Shown here: piece after piece, positions 12,201 through 25,300 of the stretch
Position numbering within the stretch: position 1 is the stretch's first letter
How the letters are laid out: every line of letters starts with the position of its first letter
NCBI GenBank assembly: GCA_018398815.1
Contig: CM031595.1
Span: forward strand, 136,160,781 to 136,224,780
Length of the DNA: 64,000 nucleotides
Origin: Conus ventricosus
Taxonomy: Eukaryota > Mollusca > Gastropoda > Neogastropoda > Conidae
Reading direction: 5' to 3'
Notes under the pieces: generated by a model
Told to the model about the DNA's origin: nothing
The model's database searches: none
What the model saw: only the letters and a program-made list of their open reading frames with translations
Position numbers and translations under genes: made by a program

Positions 12201-13639
12201 CAGTTCATCAATTCCTATCTGGGAAGTTATCCTTGGTAGAGTTAATATTGTGGTTTCAGTTCTTCTTAGTAGCTGTTTTAGAATCTTCAATTTAATGACA
12301 ACAACGATTCTCTCAGTCTGTGCAAGGGCATCCAGATCTCTGACTTCCATCTTTTTGCGGAAAAAAAGCGCTGTTTGTACAACATTGGGAGAGGAGAGGA
12401 GAAGGTTTGTTGTGGGTTGTGTCGAAGACAGAGAGTTCGCCGGCGAAGAGTCTTCTTCCTAGGACCCAGGGGAGGGTTACTCATCGTTGGCACCTTGGTC
12501 TTCGCGGTCGACAGTATACTGCTGTTAAGGTAGGGGGCGGTTGTGGTGAGAGGACAACTGCGACGGGGTGTACTGACTGAGACTGTGTCTGGGGATCCTC
12601 ATGAGGGACAGGGTGGGATGGGGATGTGCTCAATGGAGTGATGACAACCCTTTCTCTTTGAGGATGGGAGGGTTCTGCACTGCTGTAGGGTCATGGGAGG
12701 TCCAATTGTGGGGCTGGTCAAGGGAATTGGCATGGGGTGGGAAAGTAAGAGGTACACGGAGAAAGAGAGACGTGAGGTATTGGTGTTCAGTTGTTCATGT
12801 GAATATCGAACGAGAATTTTAATTTTCACATTTTTCCGAGTTCACAGACGCAGTCTTTTCCTTGGTATAGAAGAAATTCCTGAATCTGTGCAGACTTATT
12901 ATATAGATATAGTTATTCTTTTAGAAGTTTCCAAGAAGGACGGGATAGTGGTTTTGGGCAGTTCGGTTGGAAGGGTTTAGTACTAAGTGATCCATAGTGT
13001 AGAGGGTGATGATAGTGGTCCTATCTTAATCAAGTTCTGTCACCTGGAGTGTGATGGAAATTGTCGGGATAGCAGTATATCGAAGCTGGAAGCGCATTCG
13101 CCACACACTAATTCCTTTTGCCACACTCAAGCGTATTTGTATTGTATCGCTGTGTGTGTAGTTTGTTATTGTGTGTATAATTCATCAACAGCAAGGGGCT
13201 GTGCTTCTTCGGCTACGTTTCAAGGACACGAGATCCGACATCATGCATGTTTCTAACCACAAACACACAAAAGCACCACCTGTGTGGGCAGGGGTCATCA
13301 TCTGCACGTTAAGCAGGGCCATTTGTTCAGGAAATACGTTCACAACAAAATCACCACGGTCAGCATACGGCTACAACATCTTCTTTTAGCACGTTCCTTC
13401 ACAAGTGGGATCTCAGGATTGAAACTATGCGAATCGATCACTCCTTCTATATGTTGAAAATAAACTGGTAAATAAATCAAAAACAATAAACAATCGGTGA
13501 TAATAATTAAACTTCTTCAGTCGATGCACTGTTACCTTATACCCCACCTTCAAAAAATAAACATTCAAACACCAATCCATAGATGCACACTAGCGTATCT
13601 TTCGGAAAACATGAGACTGCGACCACCTTCCCAAGACTG
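9261..13639. other. Anonymous region, no gene recognised
   Basis: This holds a short (CT)n tract at about 9990-10023 and then 3.5 kb of more GC-balanced sequence (10250-13600). Several minus-strand frames of 60-120 codons occur, for example 11708-12040 and 12165-12350. They are not kept in frame in copy B, where the same DNA is full of shifts. I cannot assign a product. A real but frame-damaged minus-strand gene is possible. Confidence 0.4.
11735..11815 (+). repeat. G-rich purine stretch (GGTGGAGATGGT-like)
   Basis: Irregular GGTGGAGGGGGT-type repeats form a strongly G-rich plus strand with several runs of four or more G. It is G-quadruplex-prone and produces proline- or histidine-rich minus-strand frames. 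The equivalent in copy B is about 24865-24945. Confidence 0.8.
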
Positions 13640-13747
13640 CGATGTGTGTGTTGTGTTGTGCGTGCTTGCGTGGTTGCGTGTGTGTGTGTGTGGTGGTGTG
13701 TGTGTGGGTGTGTGTGTGCGTGCGTGCGTGCGTGGTGTGTGTGTGGT

Positions 13748-13787
<40 letters not shown>

Positions 13788-13788
13788 C
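13640..13788. repeat. (GT)n/(GTGC)n microsatellite
   Basis: Interrupted GT repeats with a GTGC patch. The equivalent in copy B is 26790-26936. Confidence 0.93.
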
Positions 13789-13798
13789 GCTATTGCTT

Positions 13799-14010
13799 TT
13801 TAGGTATTGTGTCTGCATTGCTTAATGGGGATTAGTCCATTCTTTGGTTTGGGGGGTATTGTGTCTGCGCTGGTTTGTGGATGTGTGTCAGTGCAGTGGT
13901 ATTGGGTTTTGTGTCTGTGGTCTGGTTTGGGGGTATGGTGTCTGAGGTATTGCTTTTGGTGTTGTGTCTGTGCATTGGACTTTGGGTATTGTGTCAGTGC
14001 CACTGGTTTT
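13799..14010 (+). repeat. GT-rich minisatellite, ~25-bp unit
   Basis: The phrase GGTATTGTGTCTGTGCATTG recurs with substitutions about seven times, with a strong G/T versus C/A strand bias. It directly follows the GT microsatellite. The equivalent in copy B is 26940-27150. Confidence 0.75.
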
Positions 14011-14547
14011 TGCAGTCAGTACTGTTCGTAAATATGCGATAGAACCTGGGACCTCGGGTCAAGAGCTCTGACACTGTGCGAGTTTGATTTTGTTTTATAT
14101 TTACAAAATTTACACAGCTGTTCTGTATTTAAACTAGTCTGCCTTACCCATCTAAAGCCTCCCCATTACGTCGTTTTTCTAACTGCTATCTTTTTTCTCC
14201 TTCTGCGTACGCGGCTGATACTCCTGCGGAACCCATGTACAGAAAGGCAAGGATTAATCCCATCTACCCAACAAAGGGAGTAGAGTTTTGTGTGCATGAC
14301 CTTTTTTTATCCTGCCATTAAGCTGCATTACTCCCAACTTCGTGGAAGGTGCATGCTTTGTGTAACGTGTCATCCTTACCAACGGCCAAACAGGCTCTTC
14401 TCTTCGAAAGTTGGTGATGGGATTTTACGAGTGTGCAAGATGTTATGGTGCGTTACAACGGAACCCGGTTTATAGTCTCATTTGATATGACTGTATGGGA
14501 ATGGAGTCAGAACTAATGTAACTCCGAGGGGAAATTCCTGTAACCGA

Positions 14548-14619
14548 ATGCCCGGCGGAGATTCGACGGCAACCCCAAAAATACGAGTCCGGCGTCTAGC
14601 ACTGAGCTATTCGGCCCGC
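14548..14619 (-). repeat. tRNA-like sequence / SINE head, copy A
   Basis: On the minus strand there is an A-box-like stretch (TAGCTCAGTGCTAGA) and about 40 bases later a B-box-like stretch ending TCGAATC. In copy B (27710-27784) the B box is the canonical GGTTCGAATC. The combination resembles a tRNA with an imperfect anticodon arm and an imperfect T stem. It is better explained as a tRNA-derived SINE head or decayed tRNA than as a working tRNA. Polymerase III promotion is possible. Confidence 0.5.
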
Positions 14620-15479
14620 TAATTGATTCAATTGCACACTTACAAATACACAGGGGAACACTACATATACACACACACACGTGCGCACTCGCATATAGGG
14701 ACAGACAGATAAACTCACACGCATATATGCTAAATACAATTTCATACATATTATTGAACATACACGTAGTTTATTAATGAATCTCGTGTTTGGCTGTTCT
14801 GTGAAGCAGCGACTTTATCGCAGCTTGTTTCTGGATTTGAAACTAGAAAGAATATAGCACGTGATTTTTTTTTTTCGCTATAATTAAAGTCAAGTATCTG
14901 TATTATTCTTAAAACTGGGCCATTTCATTTTACACACAAAACTTGTTAAAAATACCATTTCATCTACCAGATTGTTTGTTAGGTAAAACAGAATGTTTGA
15001 AATCCCAGTATGTAACCACTTTTTTAGACGAATTATGATTGTCTATAGACCTTTAAGAAACTCATCTACGCTTTTGAGCTTTTTTATGTATGTATGGCAT
15101 TCCCTATTGCTGCTGTATAATGTAGAACAGTTAACAAAATATATATCAGCTGTACTGTTGTTTAAATGTTCTTAAGAAATAATCGGACCTTTGTCAATCA
15201 ACAAATGCGAAATGTATTCTTTTGCGATTCAGTCGCTTACCAAATAACCCCTTTTCAGTCATAAAAACACCGGCTCCTGAGGGAGTTCACCAGAATTCTT
15301 ACCGGACACGATAAACTTTGTAGAAAAAAAAAATACATGCTGTAAACACATATGTCCAAAACTATCTGTAAGTTTTGCTATGCTGTTGGTCCATTGTTTT
15401 TCAACAATCTTCAATCGTGTTCTTCGTATCGATATGGAAAGGGTTAATAAGAGTGTGACGTAGAAGACACGCATACACA

Positions 15480-15497
15480 TCACGCACACACCAACGC

Positions 15498-15544
<47 letters not shown>

Positions 15545-15603
15545 GCAGCACGCCACGCACGCCACACCCGCACACACAACACACACACACAACACACACA
15601 CAC
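15480..15603. repeat. (ACGC)n/(AC)n microsatellite, copy B
   Basis: Counterpart of 2398-2527, with the same flanks and a longer pure ACGC part. Confidence 0.93.
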
Positions 15604-16109
15604 TTATAACGGTAAGTGAAAGGCACAGAAATAAAAGTATGAATAAATCCGATATGCACTCGAATATTGCCCACAGTGTGTGTTCATGTGTATGATATTC
15701 CGCATGTAACCGTCCACTCGTACCATACAGGAGAAGAAACTAAAGAAGCGAACGTTTACGTGAATCATTACACCATGAAACAGGCGGTGTTGTGTTCTTT
15801 GTTTACTTTTAAATTTTTCACCCAGTGAGCTGAGCAACCTTGCATTTTATTCGACTTTTTGTTTAAAAATGAACTGCTGCTGTATGTTCGTTGGCGTTGT
15901 TCGTTTTTTCTCCCTTTTCTTTCTATTACTGTCTCGCTGTTCAGGTCTGCAGAAAATCCCCCCTGCCACGCCCCCCCCCCCCTCCCTAAAATTTGTAAAT
16001 ATGATAACTGTATTATTCTGTATAATATTGTGCACAACAAATCTATGAACCAAAGTATGCAAAATATGTGTGTGTGTGGAATAGCATAGTTAAAACAAAC
16101 GAAACATAC

Positions 16110-16110
16110 T

Positions 16111-16153
<43 letters not shown>

Positions 16154-16344
16154 TATATATATATATAATATACTATATATATATATATTATAACAAACTA
16201 AATAAATTCAAAGGATAATTAATATATCTATATAGATATAATATATAAATTATATATTATATATTATATATATATATATATACAAATCGATAAATTCCAA
16301 GCGCTAATTCAATATATATATATATATATTATATGAGAGGAGAG

Positions 16345-16384
<40 letters not shown>

Positions 16385-16412
16385 AGAGAGGAGGAGAGAG
16401 AGAGAGATTTGC
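16110..16412. repeat. (AT)n then (GA)n tract, copy B
   Basis: TA repeats at 16110-16340 and GA repeats at 16333-16412. This is the counterpart of 3037-3334. Confidence 0.93.
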
Positions 16413-16619
16413 TACAGAGGGTCTTGAAATTTCTGAAAAGATTACAAACCTAAAGTGCCGATTGAAACATTAATGACCATTCCATTATCCTCGCATCAAA
16501 TTGCAGCTACTTCGCACATTGAATGTGCAGCCTAGCAGAAGAAAGTCAACATAAGAACACAAAAAAGACGATGGCTCAACGATAATCGGGAATGGTAACT
16601 AACAATGAACATCGAATGA

Positions 16620-16705
16620 GGGGAGAGAGAGAGAGCAGAGAGATGATAGGAGAAGGAGACGAGAGAGAGAGAGGAGAGAGGAGAGAGAGGAGAGAGAGAG
16701 AATGA
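16620..16705. repeat. (GA)n microsatellite, copy B
   Basis: Interrupted GA tract, counterpart of 3548-3620. Confidence 0.9.
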
Positions 16706-17136
16706 AATGACAAACATAGGTCAAATGACATCGTGATAATTTATCGGTTACCTTCGTTCTGCATCGTTTTGGAAACTGATGTTGGAAGGAAAACAGAAAC
16801 AGAGGACAAACACAAAATGGGTGAGATATGACGATTTGTTAATATCTTTGCTTTGCTTTTGGCGTTCAGAGACCCGAAGGGATTTTTCTTTTTCTGAACA
16901 TTAGAAATTAAAACAGAGACAGAAATTAGGACTTGTTAGCAATAGCGGTAAGAGACCGATCTAACTTCAAAGAAAGAATCACATGTTTTTAAATTATCAA
17001 TGAATGTGCTCAAAATCTTTGGGCGATTTTTCTCATACATTAGGAAATAAAAATATCTTAGCTCTGCAATCCTTGAAACGCAAGCGAGTCTTGCTATTAA
17101 CTGTCGTATTAGTCTGTGCGTCATCTCACTTCACTC

Positions 17137-17247
17137 CCAGCACACACACACACACCCACACAACACACACATACACACACAACCCACACACACAACACAC
17201 ACACGCGCGCGGCGCGGCGCGCGACGCGCGCGGCGCGCGCGCGCACG

Positions 17248-17292
<45 letters not shown>

Positions 17293-17330
17293 CCCAAACC
17301 CCCCCCACACACCCCAAACCCACACACACA

Positions 17331-17364
<34 letters not shown>

Positions 17365-17570
17365 CCGATCTTTCTTGTCTCTCTCTTCTCTTGCACACAC
17401 ACACACAACACACAAACACACCACACCACACACACACACACACACACCCACACACACACCACACACACTCTCTCACTCTCTCTCTCTCTCTCTAACTCAC
17501 ACACACGCACACCACGACGCACGCACGCACGCACGCCGCACGCACGCACGCACGGCACGCACTCACGCCC

Positions 17571-17614
<44 letters not shown>

Positions 17615-17637
17615 CTACACACACACCACTCACACTA
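17137..17637. repeat. Compound AC/CG/CT/ACGC microsatellite, copy B
   Basis: The tract order is the same as at 4078-4560. The CG part (about 17207-17243) is interrupted, and a C/A-rich stretch with runs of C at 17290-17330 is specific to this copy. Confidence 0.93.
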
Positions 17638-17777
17638 ACATTTACTATTTCTGTAAGATCCCCCACTACCGCGGCAAGGAAAACGAGAATCAACTGTGTA
17701 ATGACAAATATCGAACTCAAATAACAACGATGCACCTACCATATCTAACCTTAATGACACAGGCGATGTTGTCATAA

Positions 17778-18945
17778 TTGGTTGGAACAACTACCATCCC
17801 ATGGACTACCCCAAAAATTCTGATTCTGATCAGTCTGAACATAAAGCACGTGATTGAAAAGGTTGTGCAACGGCATTTTTTTTGCGTTTTTTTTAAATAG
17901 TGGGTCTGTTTCTTGATGGAAAGCCCAGCCAAATAATTACCATGGTTGTTTTCTTTTCAAGCAAGGTCTAGGCGACCGAATCAATCTGTGTCTCTATTCC
18001 TTATCTCTTGGTTGATGTTTTTACAATTGCTGTCCTTTGATATATATATTGATGGCTTCTATGGACACTTAGCCGCTGGCGGGTATCGGGGTGATATACG
18101 GTTTACCTACTAAACAGTAAGTCATTGGGCTTGCTGGCCTGGCTATGGGTCCGCGTTCCTATAGCAACTGTCATCAGCCACAGAGCGGTGTTGTTGTGCG
18201 TTTGCTTTCCTTAGAGCTCGCGAAGCTGTATTCCTGTCAAGTTTTTCAGGGTTTTGCTCTTCATCGGGCGTGTGTATGACAGTATTCTTGCGTTTTATAG
18301 TCACAGCTAAGGTCTCGTTGGCTTGTTTCACGGAAACTGCGCACAGGCCGAATTCTTGGCAGGTTCCGCCAGTGAATATTACTTTTAAATAGGAGATGAT
18401 AAATGTCTGGATGGAATATTCTACGGGTATGTCTTGCAGGTGGGGCAGCCAATCATTGTTCTAATCACCCCATCAACACTGCTATCAAACTGCAACAACA
18501 TGAGTGGCCGTCATCGTTCATCGTTCCACTATGTCCGACAGAGACTGGCGTGACAAAAATACTCATCTGGCTTTCCGCAGAATTTTTTGTGCTGGTCTAT
18601 CCCCAGCATTATTTTTGCGATTGTCGCCAATGTTTGACCCTCAGCTAAATTGCTGGGTGGTCATTTTCAAAATTACATATCTGTTATAATAGTTTTACCA
18701 TTGTGTTGTAACTGTACCAAAGTGCTAGTGTGAACTTTTTTGTGTACTACTTCACTGGCTCAAGTACTGAGAAACACTACTCGTTTACGCGGCTGAAATC
18801 TTCCTCACGGCGAATATTCCTGGGCACAAATACTTTTTCACATAAAACGAGGGAGACAAAGGGAACCACATGTCAGTGAGAATCACCATACGAACAGAAG
18901 AGACAGTCATGTGTTTTTCTTTCGCCATTGGGTTTTCCTGACTGA
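17778..18945 (+). pseudogene. Rhodopsin-class GPCR, chemosensory-type, copy B (broken frame)
   Basis: Full-length counterpart of the receptor in copies A and C. A frame at 18403-18648 passes from another frame of the TM5 region into the TM6 segment (VTKILIWLSAEFFVL). The TM1-TM3 region (17830-18200) and the TM7 region (about 18700-18800) are recognisable only by nucleotide alignment with copy C. Indels are more frequent than in copy A and mostly at other positions. Its context is identical to copy A: microsatellite upstream, GT tract and reverse LINE downstream. Confidence 0.72.
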
Positions 18946-19130
18946 AGAAAGCTGCACTTCATCGTTCATCGAGACAAATGTACCACTTCTAACTTCCACC
19001 TTAACAGAAAACGACCTCTCCTCTCTCCCTCTTTCTGCCTGTTGTGTGCTGTATGTGTGTGTGTGTGTGTGTTGTTGTTGTGTGTGTGTGCTGTGTGTTT
19101 GTGTGGGGTGTGTGTGTGAGGGGTGTGTGA

Positions 19131-22100
19131 AGTCAGTCAAGTCAGGTTCAAAATTTTATTTAGAGATGGTGGAACATTGAATAAGCAGATATCTCTATTT
19201 TACATTTAAGCCATCTATGAAAAGAAAGAAAAGTAAAACAAAAAAAAAAATCGCATCGTGTACAAACGGTACAATGCCTTTCATTAAAGAAAAGTAACCA
19301 TTACATACTACCCCCTTCCCATCTCTTTCCTTTTCCTCACTCACTTCATTCACGTAAAAGGAAATGCTCATTGGGCCGCCCTACTGGTTACAATTCACGA
19401 AAGTGTATATCTTACCAAAGTATTTTCTTATCTGCACGAATGGGAATTTTTCAGAATCTGTGAAATAAACTCACAAACCTTAAAAACAAATATAAGAAAT
19501 AAAAAACCCCATTACCCGACCAAAACATGGAAAGATTAACGATCATGAGATAATCTTTCAATTTTTTCATAAATGAGTTTTTATTTCTTATAATTTTTTA
19601 GGGTTTTGTTAGTTTTTTCCAGATTTCCCCCGAATATACAAAACTGGATTTGTATAAATTGTTGCGTGGTTAGGGAATGGAAATAATGATTATGTCAATG
19701 ACACTTGACTCTAAATGTTTCTGTAATTTTTGGGAAGCTGTTCCTTAATAACATTATGAATACAAAGGGATTAATGGACAAGAGTACTGTTTGGGAAGGT
19801 TAATATTTTGAGTTGTTTGTAATCTTCACAGGTTTGGCAGAAGCTCGATTTTAACAATATAATTTCAATGACTCGTTCTGTACAGCGATGAATTAACTTT
19901 CAAATTATGTTCACTACAGTTGCCCAAGGGTGATGCTAATTACTCTAATACAAAATATGTGCACAGCAAAAAAGTTTGAGGAGATGCCATCGAGGAAATT
20001 TTTTTATCCGAGGACCACTGAAATATTTTTTTGGAAAGGCGTTTGCTACGAATGCTTATATGTTCTGTCAAGTTAAATCTTTGTTGTCAATAATGACACT
20101 AGTGTTTTGTGTGAACAGACTTCCTAACTTTATTGGTTGGATATGAGTAAAGGCTGAAAATTTGATTTCATTTTTTGTTCGTTTTTGTTTGTAGACACGT
20201 ACATGCACTAGTTTTCATTGCATTTTAAAGACATATGGTTTAGTTGTGTCATGTAGTAAGTTTTATTGATATCTGCTTGAAGCTTGATTGTTCTTCAAGG
20301 CACGAATCGTTTTTCGTGAAGAGATGTAATCATCTGCAAACATTTCGCAATTCCATTTAACAAAAAAGGCACCTCATAACGGTTATATAGTAAACAAAAG
20401 AGGTCTAACACAGAGGCTAGTGGAAACATATTTGACAGGCATAAATGTTGACAATTTGTCAGCTACAGCTACTTAATTGTTTTCTGGTCACACAAAAAAG
20501 ATGAATAAGACTGATAATTCTGGCTGTCAGTTTGTAAGTTCAAGTTCCGGCACAACAAAGATGGTTGATGGCTCAAAATGCTTTTTCAAGTCTCGAAGGA
20601 GAATTACCTGCAATATATTCTCATTTATGCTGCAAAGCGAAGATGTTGCATAAGCTGTATGAGGAGGCTGCGTGGCAAGAATGATGTTTTCGAAAGCCCA
20701 ACTGACTTTCGTGGAGAAGTTTGTTATCAGCGAAAATAAGAATACAAAGACTTATCGCCTGTGTTTTTCGACTCAGTTTTGCAATGGCTATAAAATGGAT
20801 ATCGGTTTGTAATGTGCTGGGTTAGAAGAATCCCGGTTTTATAAGAGGAATAACTATTAGTTCCTTAAATTTTAGAGGAAAACGTTGTTTATCTTAGATA
20901 AATTGTTATTTAAGTATGTCAAAGTATCTGAGATAAACACTGGACATGACAACTTAAGTATTTTTGTCTCGATACCATCTAAATCACGAGTATCAGTATT
21001 TGATTGGTTTGAAGTAGACAAGCCTTTACTAAGATCTAAACGGTCCTGGGTTTTCCGATAAATGGAACACGAATATCCTTAGAATGGATGTATTGTTTCT
21101 AAATAAGTTGAGATCATTTTCACTAGAATTTATCATTATATATTATTCTATCTGTTTGGTTGCAAAATTGTTCTTTAGTTGATCTGCAGATATGTCTGAG
21201 CTCAGTTGTTGACTTGTTGACACAGTATATTTGTTATATGTTAATTGCTTTCCAATTTTCCCTGGTATCTTTGTAGCAGTTAACATTGTTCTCAAGTAAG
21301 TGCGTTACAGATTTTCCGTTTTAATGACGTACACTTTTCTTCTCTGTTTTCTGAATTCTTATTTTGTTTCGAGATTACTCATCTGATTTTTTTGTTAATT
21401 TCTGTGTCAATTTTTCATAGTAATCATGGTTGGTTTAGTTTTCTGTTTAATCCCTTTTTTTATAAAAGGGGCGGTTTCTCATATACAGAGGGTACTAAGT
21501 AATCCATCCAAAATTCAGCTGCTTTATTTGGATCTCTGATTTGATAGCTGAGGGACAAATTGTGCTTCAGAAAGGTCAGTAAGGAAATATTCTTTTTAAA
21601 GTTTCTAAAGCTTATGTAGTAAATAAACTTTGCTGACTGTTTTGGAATTTTTACACGGTTTTGAAAAGTAAGGCAAATTGGGTTTTTTGTGATCACTACA
21701 GCCATAGGGAGGGGCACAAAGTGCGATATTGGAATGTTTGATTTGTGTAAATATGATCTATTTAAAGTAGCGGAATTTTCAGTTGCGTGTTGGGTCTATC
21801 GATTAGTTGTTCTAAATTATGTGATACTAAGTTTTGATACCACTTAACCTGGTTTTTAACAGTCAATGTTAAAATCTCACTAAAATCTTGTCTCATAACT
21901 TAGAATGGTTACTTCATCCACTTATTGCATTAAAATCTGTCCTGCCAATCAGTGGTTTTGAATCGGGTTTCTATAGCAAAGCTATTGCAAGCGTGTGACA
22001 ATTTTTCATACTGTATTTCCATCCAGAAAGATTAAATACCATTAATTTTCAAAAAATTAACTAGCCTTTTAATTTTTAATGAGGATGAGGATGCATATTA

Positions 22101-22340
22101 TATAGTAAGCCAGTGGATTGTGGTTTTATAGGAATCGGTAGCATTATGGTATCCTGGCATGTCCATTTCTGCATTGATTTTGGTGAGAAGATTAACCGGA
22201 TTCAGAAAAACAAAATAAATGGAAAAACGGTTTCAATCATGCAAAGTATCGTTGCAATGTCATCTTTTGGTTTGTTGCGTTATGATGTTAAGGTACTACA
22301 CGAAGTCCATGCTTGGATGGCATTTGTTCTAAAGTCATAG
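19131..22340 (-). mobile_element. Jockey/CR1-like LINE, copy B, degenerate
   Basis: Counterpart of 6021-9260, reading toward the GPCR and ending in GTCAA-type repeats next to the GT tract. The FADD region is at about 20320-20345 and carries an extra base relative to copy C. The inverted repeat at the 3' end is visible at about 19451-19510 and 19570-19640. No long open frame remains. Confidence 0.72.
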
Positions 22341-25300
22341 GATGTTGCAGGGTTGTATAGCAATAGATAAGGCGTAAATTTAAAATGGTGAGAGGGACAT
22401 AGATAAATATTGCTAGTATTTATAAACACAAATATTCATTTTCTAAACCTGTAGCCTAACTAATTGATATTCTAGTACTGATTGGCAAAAAAATATATAA
22501 AAATCGGAAGAACAGGTGAGAGTAATAGATCAAAGCATCATCTAAAAAACCACAAGTATCAAAGACCCCCGACAGATGAAAGTACACACACTACTGTAAA
22601 AGAGTCGTGGACTTAAAGTTCAAGTATGATTTAAACCACAACGCCACACACCACGCCACACCAAAACTGTGGCAGGATCAGACGGACCCTGTGCAAAAAT
22701 CGATATCAAATGAACCAAAGAGTATAGAAGTACAACAGCCGAAGCTTACGCAGACGATCAAGGCAATGATCAAAGAACAACAATGGTTCACTTAATAAAG
22801 GAAAAGACTATAGCCAATAAAAGTGCAAGTAAAACAAGAAAAAAAACAAAGTACACTATTAAGAATCGCAAATACTACAGAAAACTGTCAAATAAACAAA
22901 TCTGGGACGCCCACCGCCCACCTCACCAACGATTCCCTCAACCACTCCAGACAAAGCAGTCAGTAATGATGGATAAACCAATGCAACCCAATGGCGGGGG
23001 TAAACAGCAGGATTATTTCATGCAGCTGTTCAGTCGATCTGCAAAGTTCATTATGCGAATAGGCCACCACAGCACAGAAAGACGTCACCCCTCTCTCTCT
23101 CTCTCTCTTCTTCTCTCTCTACTCTCTCCACACACACACCACATATTTGCAAGATATGAATCCAACACCCAAAAGCATGTCAGGTGGTTGAATCTATTAG
23201 CATATTATTCAATGCAAACGATTTTGGAATAACAGGCCGGCCAATAGTATATACTTGGTATATAATACTCGCTTCGATTGGTTCGAACTTTGTTAACCAT
23301 ATGTGTAGTTAATCTGTTAAGCTTTGTAATAACAGTACGCATGTCAGTTGACTGTGTCCACAGACAGAGCGTTACCGGTGGTTCATGACAGGTCCGACAG
23401 ATGTAGCTCCGGTTCTGACCCAAGTTCTGGGACGTAACCTGAGCCCAGTCCGCATTTGGAGTCTCCGATCTGCTTATGTTGGGTTGGTGAGGGCTGCACT
23501 AGAGCGCTTGGCTGAGAGGGGCGGTACTCACTGCAGTGGCGGCAGTAAAGGAGGAAAGAGGTGCATGGACTGGTGAGTGGGCAGGGCTGACTGCTGGGCC
23601 TACGTGACCGTTATAGCGGCCACGGTCCTGATGGAGATGGGGGATGGGTTCAAATGCGGACCAGCGCAGTTAATCCTGCGGCAGGTTCTCAGGCTAGCAT
23701 GCCCCGTGAACTGATTGAGGCTTGTAAGCTGGTGGGTGAAAGGATTAGTGCTTAAGGCTATGCGCGCCGATTGACGGCTATGGACGGGTGAGATCATTTG
23801 ACATAATAGGGGGGCCCGAACACCTGAGGGATGTTAGTACAAGCTCTGCCGTCAAGAGCTGAGCTTGTCCTGACTGGGAGTTTCTACGCGAGGATTTGTA
23901 ACCTCAACCAGTTTAGGATAGTGTTTAGAAACGTGGAAGCTAAATGGGCTGTACCTTAAAACTATGGTCGAATTAGATCATTGTACATGATGTGTTTTGG
24001 AGCCAGAGTCGTAACAAAAGCAACGTATTGTCAATTAAAACTGATATTGGAATCAAAAACTGCTTGCCGGAGGGTTACGTTGGTAGGGGTTGATAGAAAT
24101 GTTAAAACTGTGCCTGCCCTTTGCTGGAATTAATGCACTAAATGCTATTCTAGTCGATGGAGAAAAACCTGACGACATAACATGATTAAATGGTTCCATG
24201 CTGGTGGACACAGGGCCTGAAGGGCAGTCCTAGATTCTAATGTGAATAAAAAGAGCCTTGATTTGGGTCATTTGCATGTTGCAGGGATAGCCAATGTTAT
24301 TAAATCTTGAGTAGTCATTCAGAAACCCAGCATTTTAAAACAAATTGTATGAATGGAGCGCCAGTCTCTTGGGGTTCAGATTTCTAAATACCAGACGTCG
24401 CCAATACCAGAGCAGATGGCCCCGGTCACTGAAGTGATGAATATCCACCTCACATGGGAGCGTTTTTGGAAAATCCGTTTTCGAGGTGAGGAAGATTTCT
24501 TGTCAGGGTCATTACGGATGACGACGTTGACCCTCCTGTCTTGTTTACATGTTTCGATAAAGGGGCAAACCCGTTTACTGACAGGGATGGTATAGTCTGA
24601 ACGAGAGGTGAGTCGACAGGACGTCTTCTCCCTCACATCCTCAGTGGTCGCCAGGAACGTTGCTTGCCTTGATGAGAAGGCTTCTGGGGGCGAAGGGACT
24701 CGCTCGTGCGTGCTGCATGGGTCAGCGGACGGGAACTCAGATGTCAGCAGACCTCATGGCAGGCAGGGGTGGAGGGGGTGGAAGGGAGTTGCGGGTGGCT
24801 ATCCACACAACTGGTGGTACCCTGCGAAGAATCCTCGATGACGATGACTCTTCTCGTGGCAAGAGGGGAGGAGACAGTCGGGAGGGTGTGGAGATGGTGA
24901 TGGTGGTGGAGGGGGTTGATGGCGGGGGAGGGGGTGGTGGGTGCTGTCCACTCAGTGGTAGTATGCACCTTTGAATTGAGTGCTGATCTGACGCCAGTGC
25001 TGTCAGCTTTGACCAGAGGGAGATGTGCGATTTCAGGACGTTGTACACAGACTCGTGGCTGAGGGAAGGAGAGGCACACATTGTGTGAGTACCATCTCCG
25101 CTTTCTGGGACAGACCGTGTCATGCTGACTTGTGCAATGCAGTGTTGTACCATCTCCGCTCATGGGACAGAACCGGGTCACTGCTGACTTGTGTGATGAC
25201 TTCCACAATGTTGGTTTTTTTAGGTTTAAGATTTTTAATATCCGAACGATGTTTGCCAATTGTGTTTGGGTGAATGTTTTTCTTTTGTTAAATTTTCAAA

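Larger units (their letters stand above)
1052..14882 (+). repeat. Large duplicated segment, copy A
   Basis: The sequence from about 1808 recurs head-to-tail from 14883 (copy B). The part 3290-9910 recurs inverted at 33780-40489 (copy C). The part 1052-3035 recurs in direct orientation at 44492-48935 (copy D). The order of landmarks is the same in A and B: ACGC/AC tract, AT tract, GA tracts, compound microsatellite, GPCR, GT tract, reverse-strand LINE, CT tract, G-rich stretch, GT tract, 25-bp minisatellite, tRNA-like element. Copies differ by many single-base indels rather than by long unrelated blocks. Whether this is true segmental duplication or unmerged assembly copies cannot be decided from sequence alone. 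Confidence 0.9.

Noticed and set aside
14548..14619. Functional tRNA gene
   Set aside because: The T stem and anticodon arm do not pair well in either copy, and the B box is damaged in copy A. A SINE head or relic is more likely.
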